NCBI RefSeq assembly: GCF_017573465.1
Contig: NZ_JAGEPF010000025.1
Span: 108,679-172,678, forward strand
DNA: 64,000 nt
Reading direction: 5' to 3'
Origin: Actinomadura violacea
GTDB taxonomy: Bacteria > Actinomycetota > Actinomycetes > Streptosporangiales > Streptosporangiaceae
Positions 53,686 through 62,553 of the stretch are shown here, one piece after another (the first letter of the stretch is position 1; every line of letters starts with the position of its first letter). The position numbers and the translations under genes were made by a program. The notes beneath the pieces were generated by a model. The model was not told where the DNA came from and did no database searches. It saw only the letters and a list, made by a program, of their open reading frames with translations.

Positions 53686-54321
53686 ATGGCGGCAGCAGGT
53701 GTTCGTGAAACCGCCGTCGGACCGATGCGGCCGGTGTGGGCGCTGACACCCCTGGAGAGCGTCGGGCCGCTGCACTTCGGCATGCGCATGGACGACGTCG
53801 CAGCGGCATTGCCCGGCGTCATCGAGCTGCGCCGGTTCCAGGCCGGTCCTCACTCTCCCCAGATCTTGGGTGTGCAGTTCGGCACCGGGCGTGCCGCTCC
53901 CGCCGTGCACACTTACTTCGACGAGGCCGGTCGCCTGTTCTGCGTGGCGGTCGATGCCGCTCGTGGACCCCAAGTGGCATTCGAGGGCCTGGAATTGACC
54001 GCCGCCATTCCGGCCGAGCTCGAACAATCGCTGCTGGACGTCGCCAGGTCCACTGGGCTCAGCGTGGCCTATGGGCCGCGCGGAAACCCTGGGATCAACG
54101 AGTTGGGCCTGGTTCTGCGGGTGCAGGAGACCGATGGCAGCGTGGCCACCCGCCCGGTGCTGGTGGGTCGCGACTGGGCCGACCGCTGTGTCGACGATTG
54201 GGAGGGGTGGATACCGGAGTGCGAATGGGTGGGCCGTCAGTGGGCCTACCCGGGCCATTCAGAATTCTGGCCACCGCCCGGCCACGAACCCACCTGGGTT
54301 GATTGGCGCCCTCCCTTCTAG
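53686..54321 (+). CDS. Unknown protein, compositionally atypical
   Basis: I do not recognise this 211-residue soluble protein. It contains LTPLESVGPLHFGMRMDDV, a short central FEGLELTAAIP, and a Trp-rich C-terminus (DDWEGWIPECEW, VDWRPPF). The opening phrase occurs in small proteins of toxin-immunity neighbourhoods as I remember them, but this is only a resemblance. Codons here use more A/T at third positions (GAT, GGT, ATT, TTG) than surrounding genes, suggesting recent acquisition. The ATG at 53686 is used; the downstream ATG at 53725 is also possible. It is convergent with the D-aminopeptidase gene, 18 bases away. Confidence 0.6.
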   Translation: MAAAGVRETAVGPMRPVWALTPLESVGPLHFGMRMDDVAAALPGVIELRRFQAGPHSPQILGVQFGTGRAAPAVHTYFDEAGRLFCVAVDAARGPQVAFEGLELTAAIPAELEQSLLDVARSTGLSVAYGPRGNPGINELGLVLRVQETDGSVATRPVLVGRDWADRCVDDWEGWIPECEWVGRQWAYPGHSEFWPPPGHEPTWVDWRPPF

Positions 54322-54339
54322 GCCCCCATTCGTTCGGAG

Positions 54340-55182
54340 TCAGCCGTAGTGGCGGCCGGTGCAGGCTATGTCGCCGGCGAGGGTGGCGCAGATGCCCAGG
54401 AGGCCGACGATCTCGGCGTAGTCGGTGGAGATGAACTCGGTGGTGCGGGGGGCGGTGAGAGCGACGCCCGGAATGAGGGCGCAGGACTGGGCGATCGACG
54501 TGGAGTTCCAGTCGATGGACAGGGTGTAGGGGGACGGGACGGCGAGCGGGCGCCAGCCGGACGGGTCGCGCAGGGAGCGCAGCGCCGTCTCGTAGATCAT
54601 TTCCTGGGCGCGCGCGGGCGGGATCAGCTCGGCCGCGTAGCGGTCGTGGCCCGTCTTGACGGCGACAGTCGGGACGGCGCCGAGGGCGTCGCGGGCCTCC
54701 GCGCAGGCCGCCTCGTCGCCCGCCACCAGGCCGACCGGGACGCCGAGGGAGCCGGCGTAGCCGGCCATCAGCCGGATCTCCCCCGCGATCTCGCCGTTGA
54801 GGTACAGGTCCTGGATCTCGCGGCCCATCCACGTGTGGTTGAGGACGCCGCGTTCGGCGCCGGCGCGCGCGTGGTAGCCGACGTACAGGGCGGCGTCGAA
54901 GGAGGCGTCGAGGCCCTCGCCCATCCGCATCGCCATGTGCGGGCCGCGAATCAGCGTGCAGCGCTCGTCGATCAGGTCGGCGCGCAGGTTCTTGCCGCGG
55001 CCGTGCGAGTCGGTGACGACGACCTGGTCGGCGCCGGCGTCGAAGGCGGCGCGGACCGCGGCGTTCGCGTCCGCGGTCATCAGCTCGCAGCCGCGCTCGT
55101 AGCCGCGCCCGCCGGCGCGCATCTCCTCGGGGTCGGTGAGCCCCGAGACGCCTTCCATGTCGACGGAGACGAAGATCTTCAT
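54340..55182 (-). CDS. M55 family D-aminopeptidase, DppA-like
   Basis: The 280-residue protein matches the DppA zinc peptidase family: SVDMEGVSG near the start (Asp8, Glu10), the DSHG motif near residue 60, and conserved YHARAG near 104 with further ligands NHTW. These enzymes release D-Ala or other N-terminal D-residues from peptides as decameric rings. The substrate is probably a cell-wall or D-amino-acid peptide. It begins 12 bases after the histidine kinase stop on the same strand, so the two are likely co-transcribed. No signal peptide. Confidence 0.92.
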   Translation of the reverse strand: MKIFVSVDMEGVSGLTDPEEMRAGGRGYERGCELMTADANAAVRAAFDAGADQVVVTDSHGRGKNLRADLIDERCTLIRGPHMAMRMGEGLDASFDAALYVGYHARAGAERGVLNHTWMGREIQDLYLNGEIAGEIRLMAGYAGSLGVPVGLVAGDEAACAEARDALGAVPTVAVKTGHDRYAAELIPPARAQEMIYETALRSLRDPSGWRPLAVPSPYTLSIDWNSTSIAQSCALIPGVALTAPRTTEFISTDYAEIVGLLGICATLAGDIACTGRHYG

Positions 55183-55194
55183 GCGGTCATCGTG

Positions 55195-56373
55195 TCAGGC
55201 GGGGAGGGCGGCGCGGACGGTGAAGCCGCCGCCGGGGCGGGGCGCGGCGTCGAGGGTGCCGCCGAGGGCCTCGGCGCGGTCGCGCATGCCGCGGATACCC
55301 GAGCCGGTGCCGGTTCCGGCGGGGGCCGGTGCGGGGGCGCCGCCGCCGTCGTCCTCGACGGTGACGGTGACGCCGTCGTCGCCGTAGCGGACGCGGACGA
55401 CGGCGGATGAGGCGCCGGAGTGCCGGGTCACGTTGGTGAGCGCCTCCTGGACGATCCGGTACGCGGCGTGGTCGGTGTCCGGTGGCAGCGGGCGCGGCGC
55501 GCCCTCGGTCTCGGTGCGGACGGTGAGCCCGGCGGCGGTGGAGCCGGCGACGAGCTCGTCCAGCCGGGCGAGGCCGGGGCCGGCGGGCGCGTCGACCTGG
55601 CGCAGCACGCCGAGGGTGGCGCGCAGCTCGCGGAGGCTGTCCTTGCTGGCGTCCTTGATCGCGGTGAGGGCGTCGCCCGCCCGGCCTGGCTCGCGTTCCA
55701 GGACGTGCAGCGCCGCGGTCGCCTGGACGTGGATCAGCGAGATGTTGTGGCCGAGCGCATCGTGCAGCTCGCGGGCGATGCGGAGCCGCTCCTCGCTGGC
55801 GCGGCGGCGGGCCTCCTCCTCGCGGGAGCGTTCGGCGGCGGCGACCCGCCGCTCGGCCTCGCGCAGGTAGGCGCGCCGGTTGCGGGCGAGGCCGCCGATC
55901 GCGATGACGGCGACGAACCAGCCGGCGAGCAGGAAGGTCGCGGCGTCGGCGAGGTGGTTGATGTTGTCGCTGTCGTTGCCGTAGAGGGTCGCGCCCATCG
56001 CCACCGCGGCGAGCGCGGACGCCGTCGCGAGGTGGCCCTGCGCCGCCGCGGTGTAGAGCGCGATGACGAAGGTCATGATGATCGGGCCGTCGGGTTCGGT
56101 GACCGGGTAGTAGACGGCGCACGCGACGAAGGTGACGGCCGCGACGGTCCGGGGGCGGCTGCGCCGGAAGGCGAGCGCGCCGCAGGCGACCGCGAGCAGC
56201 GCCCAGCCGTAGAACACCATGGTGCCGCGGTGCAGCGCCTGCGTCGCGATCAGCGCGATCGCGGTCAGGACGGCGAAGCAGGCGGCGGCGAGCAGCGCGT
56301 CGGCGCGGCGGCCGTGCGGCAGCGCCCGGAGCGCGGACGCCGCGCGGCCGAGGGCGGGGGCTGGTGCGCGCAC
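55195..56373 (-). CDS. Sensor histidine kinase, NarL/DesK-like class
   Basis: The 392-residue membrane kinase has five or six helices in residues 20-170, a coiled coil (EAERRVAAAERSREEEARRR region), a HisKA_3 dimerisation domain with the phospho-acceptor His near residue 203 (ELHDALGHNISLI), and an HATPase_c domain (YRIVQEALTNVTRHS, GSGIRGMRDRAEALGG). Such kinases almost always sit next to a NarL-type response regulator, but none is present here: the following gene is a D-aminopeptidase. It is divergent from an ABC-2 exporter. The GTG at 56371-56373 is used; AGGA is a few bases upstream. Confidence 0.9.
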   Translation of the reverse strand: MRAPAPALGRAASALRALPHGRRADALLAAACFAVLTAIALIATQALHRGTMVFYGWALLAVACGALAFRRSRPRTVAAVTFVACAVYYPVTEPDGPIIMTFVIALYTAAAQGHLATASALAAVAMGATLYGNDSDNINHLADAATFLLAGWFVAVIAIGGLARNRRAYLREAERRVAAAERSREEEARRRASEERLRIARELHDALGHNISLIHVQATAALHVLEREPGRAGDALTAIKDASKDSLRELRATLGVLRQVDAPAGPGLARLDELVAGSTAAGLTVRTETEGAPRPLPPDTDHAAYRIVQEALTNVTRHSGASSAVVRVRYGDDGVTVTVEDDGGGAPAPAPAGTGTGSGIRGMRDRAEALGGTLDAAPRPGGGFTVRAALPA

Positions 56374-56407
56374 GGCTCCATCCTGCCAGGTCCCCCTTCT
56401 TGCGATC

Positions 56408-56434
56408 CTACGATGAGATGTAGTACTTCTACTA
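56408..56434. promoter_or_regulatory. AT-rich overlapping dyads between divergent operons
   Basis: CTAC-N8-GTAG (56408-56423) overlaps TAGTA-CTTC-TACTA (56421-56434) inside a markedly AT-rich 60-base patch in the 117-base gap between the histidine kinase and the ABC ATPase. It is the obvious site for divergent promoters and an operator. Which regulator binds is unknown; the small XRE protein of the ABC operon is one candidate. Confidence 0.55.
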
Positions 56435-56490
56435 TCAATGAACATAGAGTTGCGGCGGACGATCGAAGTTCCCGTACGGAGGGGGTGCGC

Positions 56491-57387
56491 ATGACCGAGC
56501 CGGTGATCCGGACGCGCGACCTGCGGATGCGCTACGGCCGCACCGAGGTGCTGCGCGGCGTCGACCTGGAGGTCGGCGCGGGCGAGGTGGCCGCGCTGCT
56601 CGGCCCGAACGGCGCGGGCAAGACCACCACGATCGAGATCCTGGAGGGGTTCCGGCGCCGCTCGTCCGGCGAGGCGCGGGTGCTCGGCGCCGACCCCGGC
56701 ACGGGCGGCGCGGCGTGGCGGGCGCGGCTCGGGATCGTCCTGCAGGACTGGCAGGACCACCCGCGCTGGGGCGTCCGGCAGCTGCTGGCGCACATCGCCG
56801 CGTTCTACGACCGGCCGCGCGACCCCGACGAGCTGCTGGCGGTCATGGGCCTGACGGCGCAGGCGGGGCAGGCCGTCGCGCGGCTGTCGGGCGGGCAGCG
56901 CCGCCGGCTGGACGTCGCGCTCGGCATCGTCGGGCGCCCCGAGGTGCTGTTCCTGGACGAGCCGACGGCGGGGTTCGACCCGCGGGCGCGCCGCGAGTTC
57001 CACGACCTGGTCGGGCGGCTCGCCCGCGAGGACGGCATGACGATCCTGCTGACCACGCACGACCTCGCGGAGGCCGAGCGGCTCGCGGACCGGATCGCGA
57101 TCCTGGTGCGCGGTGAGGTCACGGTGAGCGGCACCCCGTCCGGGCTGGCGTCGATCGTGCAGGCGCCGTCGGAGGTGCGGTGGCTGCAGGACGGCGCGCC
57201 CCGCACCGAGCGGACGCCGGACCCGTCGCGGCTGGCGTACGAGCTGCACCGGCGGTTCGGCGGGCCGGTCCCGGGGCTGGAGATCCGGCGCCCGACGCTG
57301 GAGCAGAGCTACCTGAACCTGGTCGGCGCCGAGCCGGGCGCGGCCGGACGGGACGCGGCGGCGGTCGCGGAGAGGACGGCGGCGTGA
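56491..57387 (+). CDS. ABC-2 type exporter ATP-binding protein
   Basis: The 298-residue ATPase has Walker A GPNGAGKT (near residue 35), signature LSGGQ, Walker B VLFLDEPTAGFD and the switch HDLAEAERLADR, typical of DrrA/CcmA drug or lipid exporters. The last 90 residues form the C-terminal regulatory tail with the phrase RRPTLEQSYLNLVG. ATG at 56491 follows GGAGGGGG. It overlaps the permease start (GTGA), so the two work as one exporter. Divergent from the histidine kinase. Confidence 0.94.
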   Translation: MTEPVIRTRDLRMRYGRTEVLRGVDLEVGAGEVAALLGPNGAGKTTTIEILEGFRRRSSGEARVLGADPGTGGAAWRARLGIVLQDWQDHPRWGVRQLLAHIAAFYDRPRDPDELLAVMGLTAQAGQAVARLSGGQRRRLDVALGIVGRPEVLFLDEPTAGFDPRARREFHDLVGRLAREDGMTILLTTHDLAEAERLADRIAILVRGEVTVSGTPSGLASIVQAPSEVRWLQDGAPRTERTPDPSRLAYELHRRFGGPVPGLEIRRPTLEQSYLNLVGAEPGAAGRDAAAVAERTAA

Positions 57388-58238
57388 ACACCAGGCCGAT
57401 CGCGTTGGGGGTCCGGCGGGGCTGGGCCGAGCACGTGCACTCGATGCGGAACCGGCGCGAGCTGCTCGCCGGGCTCGGCGGGACGGTCGCCGTCTTCGTG
57501 CTGATGGTCCGCTGGCAGGGCGGCCACGACGCGCAGGGCACGCATGTGTCGGAGGGCCTGCTGCTCGCGGCGGGGTTCGTCGCGTTCTGCGTGTTCTCGA
57601 CCGGGCTGATGAACCTCGCCATGATGATCGCCGCGGACCGGGAGGAGGGCACGCTGCTGCGGCTGCGCACGGTGCCGGGCGGCGTCCCCGCCTACGTCGT
57701 CGGGCGCGCCGTCTCGGTGCTCCTGCAGATCGTCACGTACGTGGTGCTGATGCTGGTCGCGGGCATGGCGCTCGCGGGCCTGGAGCTGCCCTCCGACCCG
57801 GCGCGGTGGCTGACGCTGCTGTGGGTGCTGGCGCTCGGGACGCTCGCGGTCGTCCCGTTCGGCGCGGTGCTCGGCACGCTGCTGCCGGGGCCGCGCAACG
57901 CCGCGAGCATCCTGTCGCTGCCGGTCATGGGGCTGATGGTCGTCTCCGGGGTGCTGTTCCCGGTGACGTCGCTGCCGGAGCCGGTCCAGTGGATCGCGCA
58001 GGCGTTCCCGCTGTACTGGGAGGGGCTCGGGCTGCGGTCTGCGTTCCTGCCGGACGCGATGCTCGCCGGGGAGATCGGCGGGAGCTGGCGCCCGCTGGAG
58101 ACCGCGGGGATGCTCGGCGCGTGGGCCGCCGCGGGCCTGCTGGTCGCGCCGGTGCTGCTGCTGCGCGCCACGCGGCGCGAGTCCGGCGCCCGGCTGGCCG
58201 CGCGCCGCGAGCGGCGGGCCGCCCAGGGCGCGTTCTGA
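57384..58238 (+). CDS. ABC-2 type exporter permease
   Basis: The 284-residue membrane protein has six predicted helices (near residues 30, 60, 110, 140, 170 and 250) and the ABC-2 conserved region PVMGLMVVSGVLFPVTSLPEP. It is the transmembrane partner of the ATPase just upstream; substrates of this class include antibiotics, lipids and peptides. The GTG at 57384-57386 overlaps the ATPase stop codon. The basic tail is cytoplasmic. The XRE gene follows after 25 bases. Confidence 0.92.
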   Translation: MNTRPIALGVRRGWAEHVHSMRNRRELLAGLGGTVAVFVLMVRWQGGHDAQGTHVSEGLLLAAGFVAFCVFSTGLMNLAMMIAADREEGTLLRLRTVPGGVPAYVVGRAVSVLLQIVTYVVLMLVAGMALAGLELPSDPARWLTLLWVLALGTLAVVPFGAVLGTLLPGPRNAASILSLPVMGLMVVSGVLFPVTSLPEPVQWIAQAFPLYWEGLGLRSAFLPDAMLAGEIGGSWRPLETAGMLGAWAAAGLLVAPVLLLRATRRESGARLAARRERRAAQGAF

Positions 58239-58263
58239 CCTCCGGGTGCGGGAGACTGTGCCG

Positions 58264-58509
58264 GTGGCGGACGGCAAGGCGGACAAGGAGCACGTCCACA
58301 ACCGGATCGCGGTGCTGCGCGCGGAACGCGGCGTGTCGCGCCGCGAGCTGGCGACGGCGCTCGGCGTCCACTACCAGACGATCGGCTACCTGGAGCGCGG
58401 CGAGTACAGCCCGAGCCTGCACCTGGCGCTGCGGATCGCCGCGTTCTTCGAGGTGCCGGTCGAGGTCGTGTTCTCGCTGGCGCCGTTCCCCCGGCTGGGG
58501 AGCACGTGA
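58264..58509 (+). CDS. Small XRE family DNA-binding protein
   Basis: The 81-residue protein is a single Cro/CI helix-turn-helix (RIAVLRAERGVSRRELATALGVHYQTIGYLERGEYSPSLHLAL summarised over residues 14-56) with a short tail. These small regulators typically sit beside a membrane protein of unknown function, as here, and may act as repressor or anti-repressor. I chose the GTG at 58264 because GGGAGA lies 8 bases upstream; GTGs at 58246 and 58258 are in frame. Its stop overlaps the next start, so the pair is coupled. Confidence 0.88.
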   Translation: MADGKADKEHVHNRIAVLRAERGVSRRELATALGVHYQTIGYLERGEYSPSLHLALRIAAFFEVPVEVVFSLAPFPRLGST

Positions 58510-59069
58510 TGACGCCCGAGGGAGGCGAGACCGGAATGTGGGAACGGTGGACGCGCCGCCGGGAGGAGGTGCTGCAGTCCGACCTGCTGCCGTCCTGGTA
58601 CGCGACGCGGCGCCGGCGGCGGGCGCTCGCCGGCGCGGGCCTGGCGGGGCTCGCCATGATCTGGGCCGGGACGGTCGTGTCCTGGAACCTCGCGCCGAGC
58701 GACACCGCGATGTGGGTGACGATCAGCCTGCTGGCCGTGTCGGTGCTGACCACGATTCCGGTGGTCGCCGCGCTGAACGTCGCGACGCGCGGGACGACGT
58801 CGCTGGCGGAGAGCCGGCTGGACGAGCGGCAGGTCGCCGAGCGGCTGCGCGCCTTCACCGTCGCGCACCGGGTCATGCTCGCGGTGCTCGTCGCCGTCGT
58901 GGCGGGGGTGCTGGCCGCCGACACCGACCACGTCCCGATGGCGGCCGTGGTGGTCGGCGTCGTCGCGCTGTTCGAGACGCACATGCTGCTGCCCGTCCTC
59001 GTCGCCGGGTGGCGGCTGCCCGACCCGCCCCCCGACGACGAGGACGACGACGATGAGAACGACCGCTAG
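58509..59069 (+). CDS. Four-helix membrane protein coupled to the XRE regulator
   Basis: The 186-residue protein has four predicted membrane helices (about 38-60, 67-90, 120-138, 144-166), an Arg-rich cytoplasmic N-terminal segment and an acidic tail (DDEDDDDENDR). I do not recognise a named family. Small XRE-membrane protein pairs of this kind occur next to ABC exporters. The ATG at 58509 overlaps the XRE stop as TGATG; a GTG 3 bases before is also possible. The TAG stop sits on CTAG shared with glgP. Confidence 0.75.
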   Translation: MTPEGGETGMWERWTRRREEVLQSDLLPSWYATRRRRRALAGAGLAGLAMIWAGTVVSWNLAPSDTAMWVTISLLAVSVLTTIPVVAALNVATRGTTSLAESRLDERQVAERLRAFTVAHRVMLAVLVAVVAGVLAADTDHVPMAAVVVGVVALFETHMLLPVLVAGWRLPDPPPDDEDDDDENDR

Positions 59070-61714
59070 CGCAGGTCGCCGTTCGTCATGCCGGGCGGCG
59101 CGGGCGGCAGCGCGACCAGGCCCATCTCCGACCGCGCCGACAGCATCGGATGGCTCGGCACGACCCGGACGCCGTACCCGAACGCGCCGCTGCGGCCGAG
59201 CGTGACCTCGCCGGTGTAGCGCAGCCGCCCGTCGCCCGCCGGCTCGGCGCCGTCCAGCTCCAGGTACGCCGGGTCGATCAGCGCGTCGGCGTCGTCGACC
59301 CGGCCGTAGGCGACCTCGACGGACACGTCGTCGGGGTCGAGGCCGCCGAGCCCGACCACGGCCTTCACCGTCAGCCGCGCGCCGACCTGCGGGCTCTCCC
59401 CGCCGTCGGTCTCGACGTGCTCGACGGCGACGCCCGGCCACGCCTTGGCGACCCGCTGCTTCCACCCGGCGAGCGCGCGGGCGCCCGCGTACTTGTCGGC
59501 GACCATCTCCCGCTCGGACGCGGCGGCCGGCGTGTACAGGTCCAGCACGTAGTCGCGGAGCATCCGGCTCGCCAGCACCTTCGGGCCGAGCGTCGCGATG
59601 GTGTGCTTCACCATCTCCAGCCAGCGGCGCGGCAGCCCCGCCGAGTCGCGGTCGTAGAAGGTGACCGCGACATGGTCCTCGATCAGCTCGTACAGCGCGC
59701 CGGCCTCCAGCTCGTCGCGCCGGTCGGGGCTCGCGAGGCCGTCGGCGGACGGGATCGCCCAGCCGTTCTGGCCGTCGTACCACTCGTCCCACCAGCCGTC
59801 GAGGATGGACAGGTTCAGCCCGCCGTTCAGGGCCGCCTTCATCCCGGACGTGCCGCACGCCTCCAGCGGGCGCAGCGGGTTGTTCATCCACACGTCGCAG
59901 CCCTGCACCATGAGCCGCCCGAGCGCCATGTCGTAGTCGGGCAGGAAGACGATGCGGTGCCGGACGTCCTCCTCGCCGGAGAACCGGACGATCTCCTGGA
60001 TGAGCCGCTTGCCGCCCTCGTCGGCGGGGTGCGCCTTCCCTGCGATGACGATCTGCACCGGCCGGTCCGGGTCCAGCAGGATGCGGCGCAGCCGGTCCGG
60101 GTCGCTCATCATCAGCGTGAGCCGCTTGTAGGAGGGGACGCGCCGCGCGAACCCGATGGTCAGCACGTTCGGGTCGAGGGCGTCGTCGATCCAGGACGTC
60201 TCGGCCTCGCTGGCGCCGCGCTGCCGCCACGACTCGCGCAGCCGGCGCCGCGCGTCCAGCACGAGCCGCTCGCGCAGCAGGCCGCGGATCCGCCAGATCT
60301 CGCTCTCCGGGACGTCGCGGACCTCCTCCCAGCCGCGCCCGGACGCCATCAGCGCCGGGATCTCGCGGGCGGCGAGGTCGAGGACCTCCCGCGCCACCCA
60401 GGTGCCGGCGTGCACGCCGTTGGTGATGGACCCGATCGGGACCTCGGCGGTGTCGAAGCCGCCCCACAGGCCGCCGAACATCTCGCGGCTGACCTCGCCG
60501 TGCAGCTCGCTGACGCCGTTGACGCGCTGCGCCAGCCGCATCCCCATGACGGCCATGTTGAACACGGTGCGGTCGCCGCCGGGGTAGTCCTCGGCGCCGA
60601 GCGCGAGGACGCGTTCGACGGGGACGTACGGGTCCTCGTTGGCGCCGCCGAAGTACCGGGCGATCAGCTCGCGCGGGAACCGGTCGATGCCGGCGGGCAC
60701 CGGGGTGTGGGTGGTGAACACCGTGCCGGCGCGGGTCGCCTCCAGCGCCTCGTCGAACGTCAGGGCGTGCTCGGACACGAGCTCGCGGATGCGCTCCAGG
60801 CCGAGGAACCCGGCGTGGCCCTCGTTGGTGTGGAACACCTCGGGCGCCGGGTGGCCGGTGATGCGGCAGTACGCGCGGATGGCGCGGACGCCGCCGATGC
60901 CGAGCAGCATCTCCTGCAGCAGCCGGTGGTCGCCGCCGCCGCCGTAGAGCCGGTCGGTGACGTCGCGGGCGGCCGGGTCGTTGTCCTCGACGTCGGAGTC
61001 GAGCAGCAGCTGCGGGACGCGCCCGACCCTGGCCAGCCACACCTGCGCGTGCAGCTCCTGGCCCCCGATCCCGGGTTCGGCGGCGCCGGGCGCGCCGTTG
61101 CCGCGTCCCACCCCGCCCGGGGGCAGGCCGATCGCGACGCGCACCGGCGTCCCGTCGGCCTCGCGCAGCAGTGTCAGCGGCAGCCCGTTCGGGTCGATCG
61201 CCGGGTAGTGCTCCAGCTGCCAGCCGTCCGGCGACAGCGACTGGGAGAAGTAGCCGTGCCGGTACAGCAGCCCGACCGCGATGATCGGGACGCCGAGGTC
61301 GCTGGCGGTCTTCAGATGGTCGCCGGCCAGGATGCCGAGGCCGCCCGAGTACTGCGGCAGCGCCGCGGTGATCCCGTACTCGGGCGAGAAGTAGGCGATG
61401 GACGACGGCGCGCCGGTCAGCGACTGGTACCAGCGCGGTGCGGTCAGGTACTCGTGCAGGTCCTCGGCGGTGTCCTGGAGCCTTCGCAGGAAGCGGCGGT
61501 CCTCGGCGAGCTGGGCGAGCCGTTCGGGCGCGACCTCGCCGAGCAGCCGGACCGGGTCGTGGTGGACGGCCTCCCACAGCGCGGGGTCCACGGCGCGGAA
61601 CAGGTCCAGCGTCTCGTGGTGCCACGACCAGCGCAGGTTGAGGACGAGCTCCTCGAGCTGCCGGAGCGGCTCTGGAAGGACGGTGCGGACCGTGAATCGT
61701 CGGATTGCCTTCAC
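59066..61714 (-). CDS. glgP: Alpha-glucan (glycogen/maltodextrin) phosphorylase
   Basis: The 882-residue enzyme splits alpha-1,4-glucans with phosphate to glucose 1-phosphate. It has the N-terminal DUF3417 region, SPEYGI, HTNEGHAGF, and the PLP-site segment with EACGTSGMKAALNGGLN near residue 610-625. It is the TIGR02094-type actinobacterial phosphorylase. The start is GTG at 61712-61714 with a TAGCGT -10-like box ending 8 bases upstream, compatible with a leaderless message. A VanZ-like gene lies 55 bases upstream on the same strand. glgE reads in the opposite direction 840 bases away, so this is an alpha-glucan cluster. Confidence 0.95.
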   Translation of the reverse strand: MKAIRRFTVRTVLPEPLRQLEELVLNLRWSWHHETLDLFRAVDPALWEAVHHDPVRLLGEVAPERLAQLAEDRRFLRRLQDTAEDLHEYLTAPRWYQSLTGAPSSIAYFSPEYGITAALPQYSGGLGILAGDHLKTASDLGVPIIAVGLLYRHGYFSQSLSPDGWQLEHYPAIDPNGLPLTLLREADGTPVRVAIGLPPGGVGRGNGAPGAAEPGIGGQELHAQVWLARVGRVPQLLLDSDVEDNDPAARDVTDRLYGGGGDHRLLQEMLLGIGGVRAIRAYCRITGHPAPEVFHTNEGHAGFLGLERIRELVSEHALTFDEALEATRAGTVFTTHTPVPAGIDRFPRELIARYFGGANEDPYVPVERVLALGAEDYPGGDRTVFNMAVMGMRLAQRVNGVSELHGEVSREMFGGLWGGFDTAEVPIGSITNGVHAGTWVAREVLDLAAREIPALMASGRGWEEVRDVPESEIWRIRGLLRERLVLDARRRLRESWRQRGASEAETSWIDDALDPNVLTIGFARRVPSYKRLTLMMSDPDRLRRILLDPDRPVQIVIAGKAHPADEGGKRLIQEIVRFSGEEDVRHRIVFLPDYDMALGRLMVQGCDVWMNNPLRPLEACGTSGMKAALNGGLNLSILDGWWDEWYDGQNGWAIPSADGLASPDRRDELEAGALYELIEDHVAVTFYDRDSAGLPRRWLEMVKHTIATLGPKVLASRMLRDYVLDLYTPAAASEREMVADKYAGARALAGWKQRVAKAWPGVAVEHVETDGGESPQVGARLTVKAVVGLGGLDPDDVSVEVAYGRVDDADALIDPAYLELDGAEPAGDGRLRYTGEVTLGRSGAFGYGVRVVPSHPMLSARSEMGLVALPPAPPGMTNGDLR

Positions 61715-61769
61715 GCAACGTCACGCTATGCAATGCGCCGCGACGATGCGACAGCCGGGAGGGGTTTCC

Positions 61770-62279
61770 TCACCGCGCGGACCGGTCGGCGACGACCGCG
61801 CGGATGCGCAGGAACGCCGACGCCGTAAGGGCTCCCGCGGCCACGCCGATCGAGTTGTACGCCATGTCGCCCGGATCGCACTCGCGGCCCGGATCAAGAG
61901 TTTGCAGGAATTCGACCAGAACGAACCCAGCGGAGAACGCGGCGGCCGCCGCGGCGGGGCGCCGCGTCAGCAGCGCCCCGAGGAACCCCAGCGGCACCCA
62001 GAGCGCGACGTTCATGACGTCCTCCAGCCCGCGCGACCCGAAGATCCGCAGCGACCAGACGACGTCGGACACCGGCGTCGCGACGCAGTGCTCCAGCCGG
62101 GCGCCCGCGCCGGGCGCGACGGTCGTCGGCAGCGTGATCGCCAGGACCAGGCCCGTCCACGCCAGCAGGGTCAGCGCGGGCAGCGGCGCCCAGCCCGTAC
62201 GCCGCACGACCGGCCGCCGCAGCAGGGCCACCGCCACCGCGATCACCGCCCACAGCGCCAGCGGGCGCACGACCTCCAT
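61770..62279 (-). CDS. VanZ-like membrane protein
   Basis: The 169-residue protein has about five predicted helices and the VanZ pattern: VMNVALWVPLGFLGALL in one helix and LVEFLQTLDPGRECDPGDMAYNSIGVAAGAL near the end (about 125-155). VanZ proteins alter resistance to glycopeptides or are of unknown role. I start at the ATG 62277-62279, since no ribosome binding site favours the GTG at 62297. glgP follows after 55 bases on the same strand; a shared transcript is possible but no functional link is known. Confidence 0.78.
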   Translation of the reverse strand: MEVVRPLALWAVIAVAVALLRRPVVRRTGWAPLPALTLLAWTGLVLAITLPTTVAPGAGARLEHCVATPVSDVVWSLRIFGSRGLEDVMNVALWVPLGFLGALLTRRPAAAAAAFSAGFVLVEFLQTLDPGRECDPGDMAYNSIGVAAGALTASAFLRIRAVVADRSAR

Positions 62280-62553
62280 CGGTACATGATCGGGCACGCC
62301 GGTTCAACGATCCGCCGCGCCGCCGAGTTCGCCCCGCGCCGGCAAGCCCCGGTCAAGTTCCGGAAGGCGGCGCTTCCGGCCGAACGTCGAGCGGCGCGGA
62401 ACGGTGCCCGGGACGCCGGGAAGAGATCGTTACGGGGTGGTCGCCGAGCGTTGCCGGGAACGTCGCGCAAAGTTATCGGAAACTCGATGACGGGTGGCGC
62501 CGCATCCCGGGCATGGGACGTTTCGGAAGTCTCGCACGGGTAGGGGATGCCAC
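62280..62553. other. Gap between the VanZ-like gene and glgE
   Basis: The 274 bases between divergent genes must contain the promoter(s) for glgE and the VanZ-like gene. CCGGAAG (62360-62366) / CTTCCGG (62373-62379) is a clean dyad with a 6-base loop. GGGAAC near 62457 might be a -35 for an alternative sigma factor, but I could not name a partner box. Confidence 0.4.
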
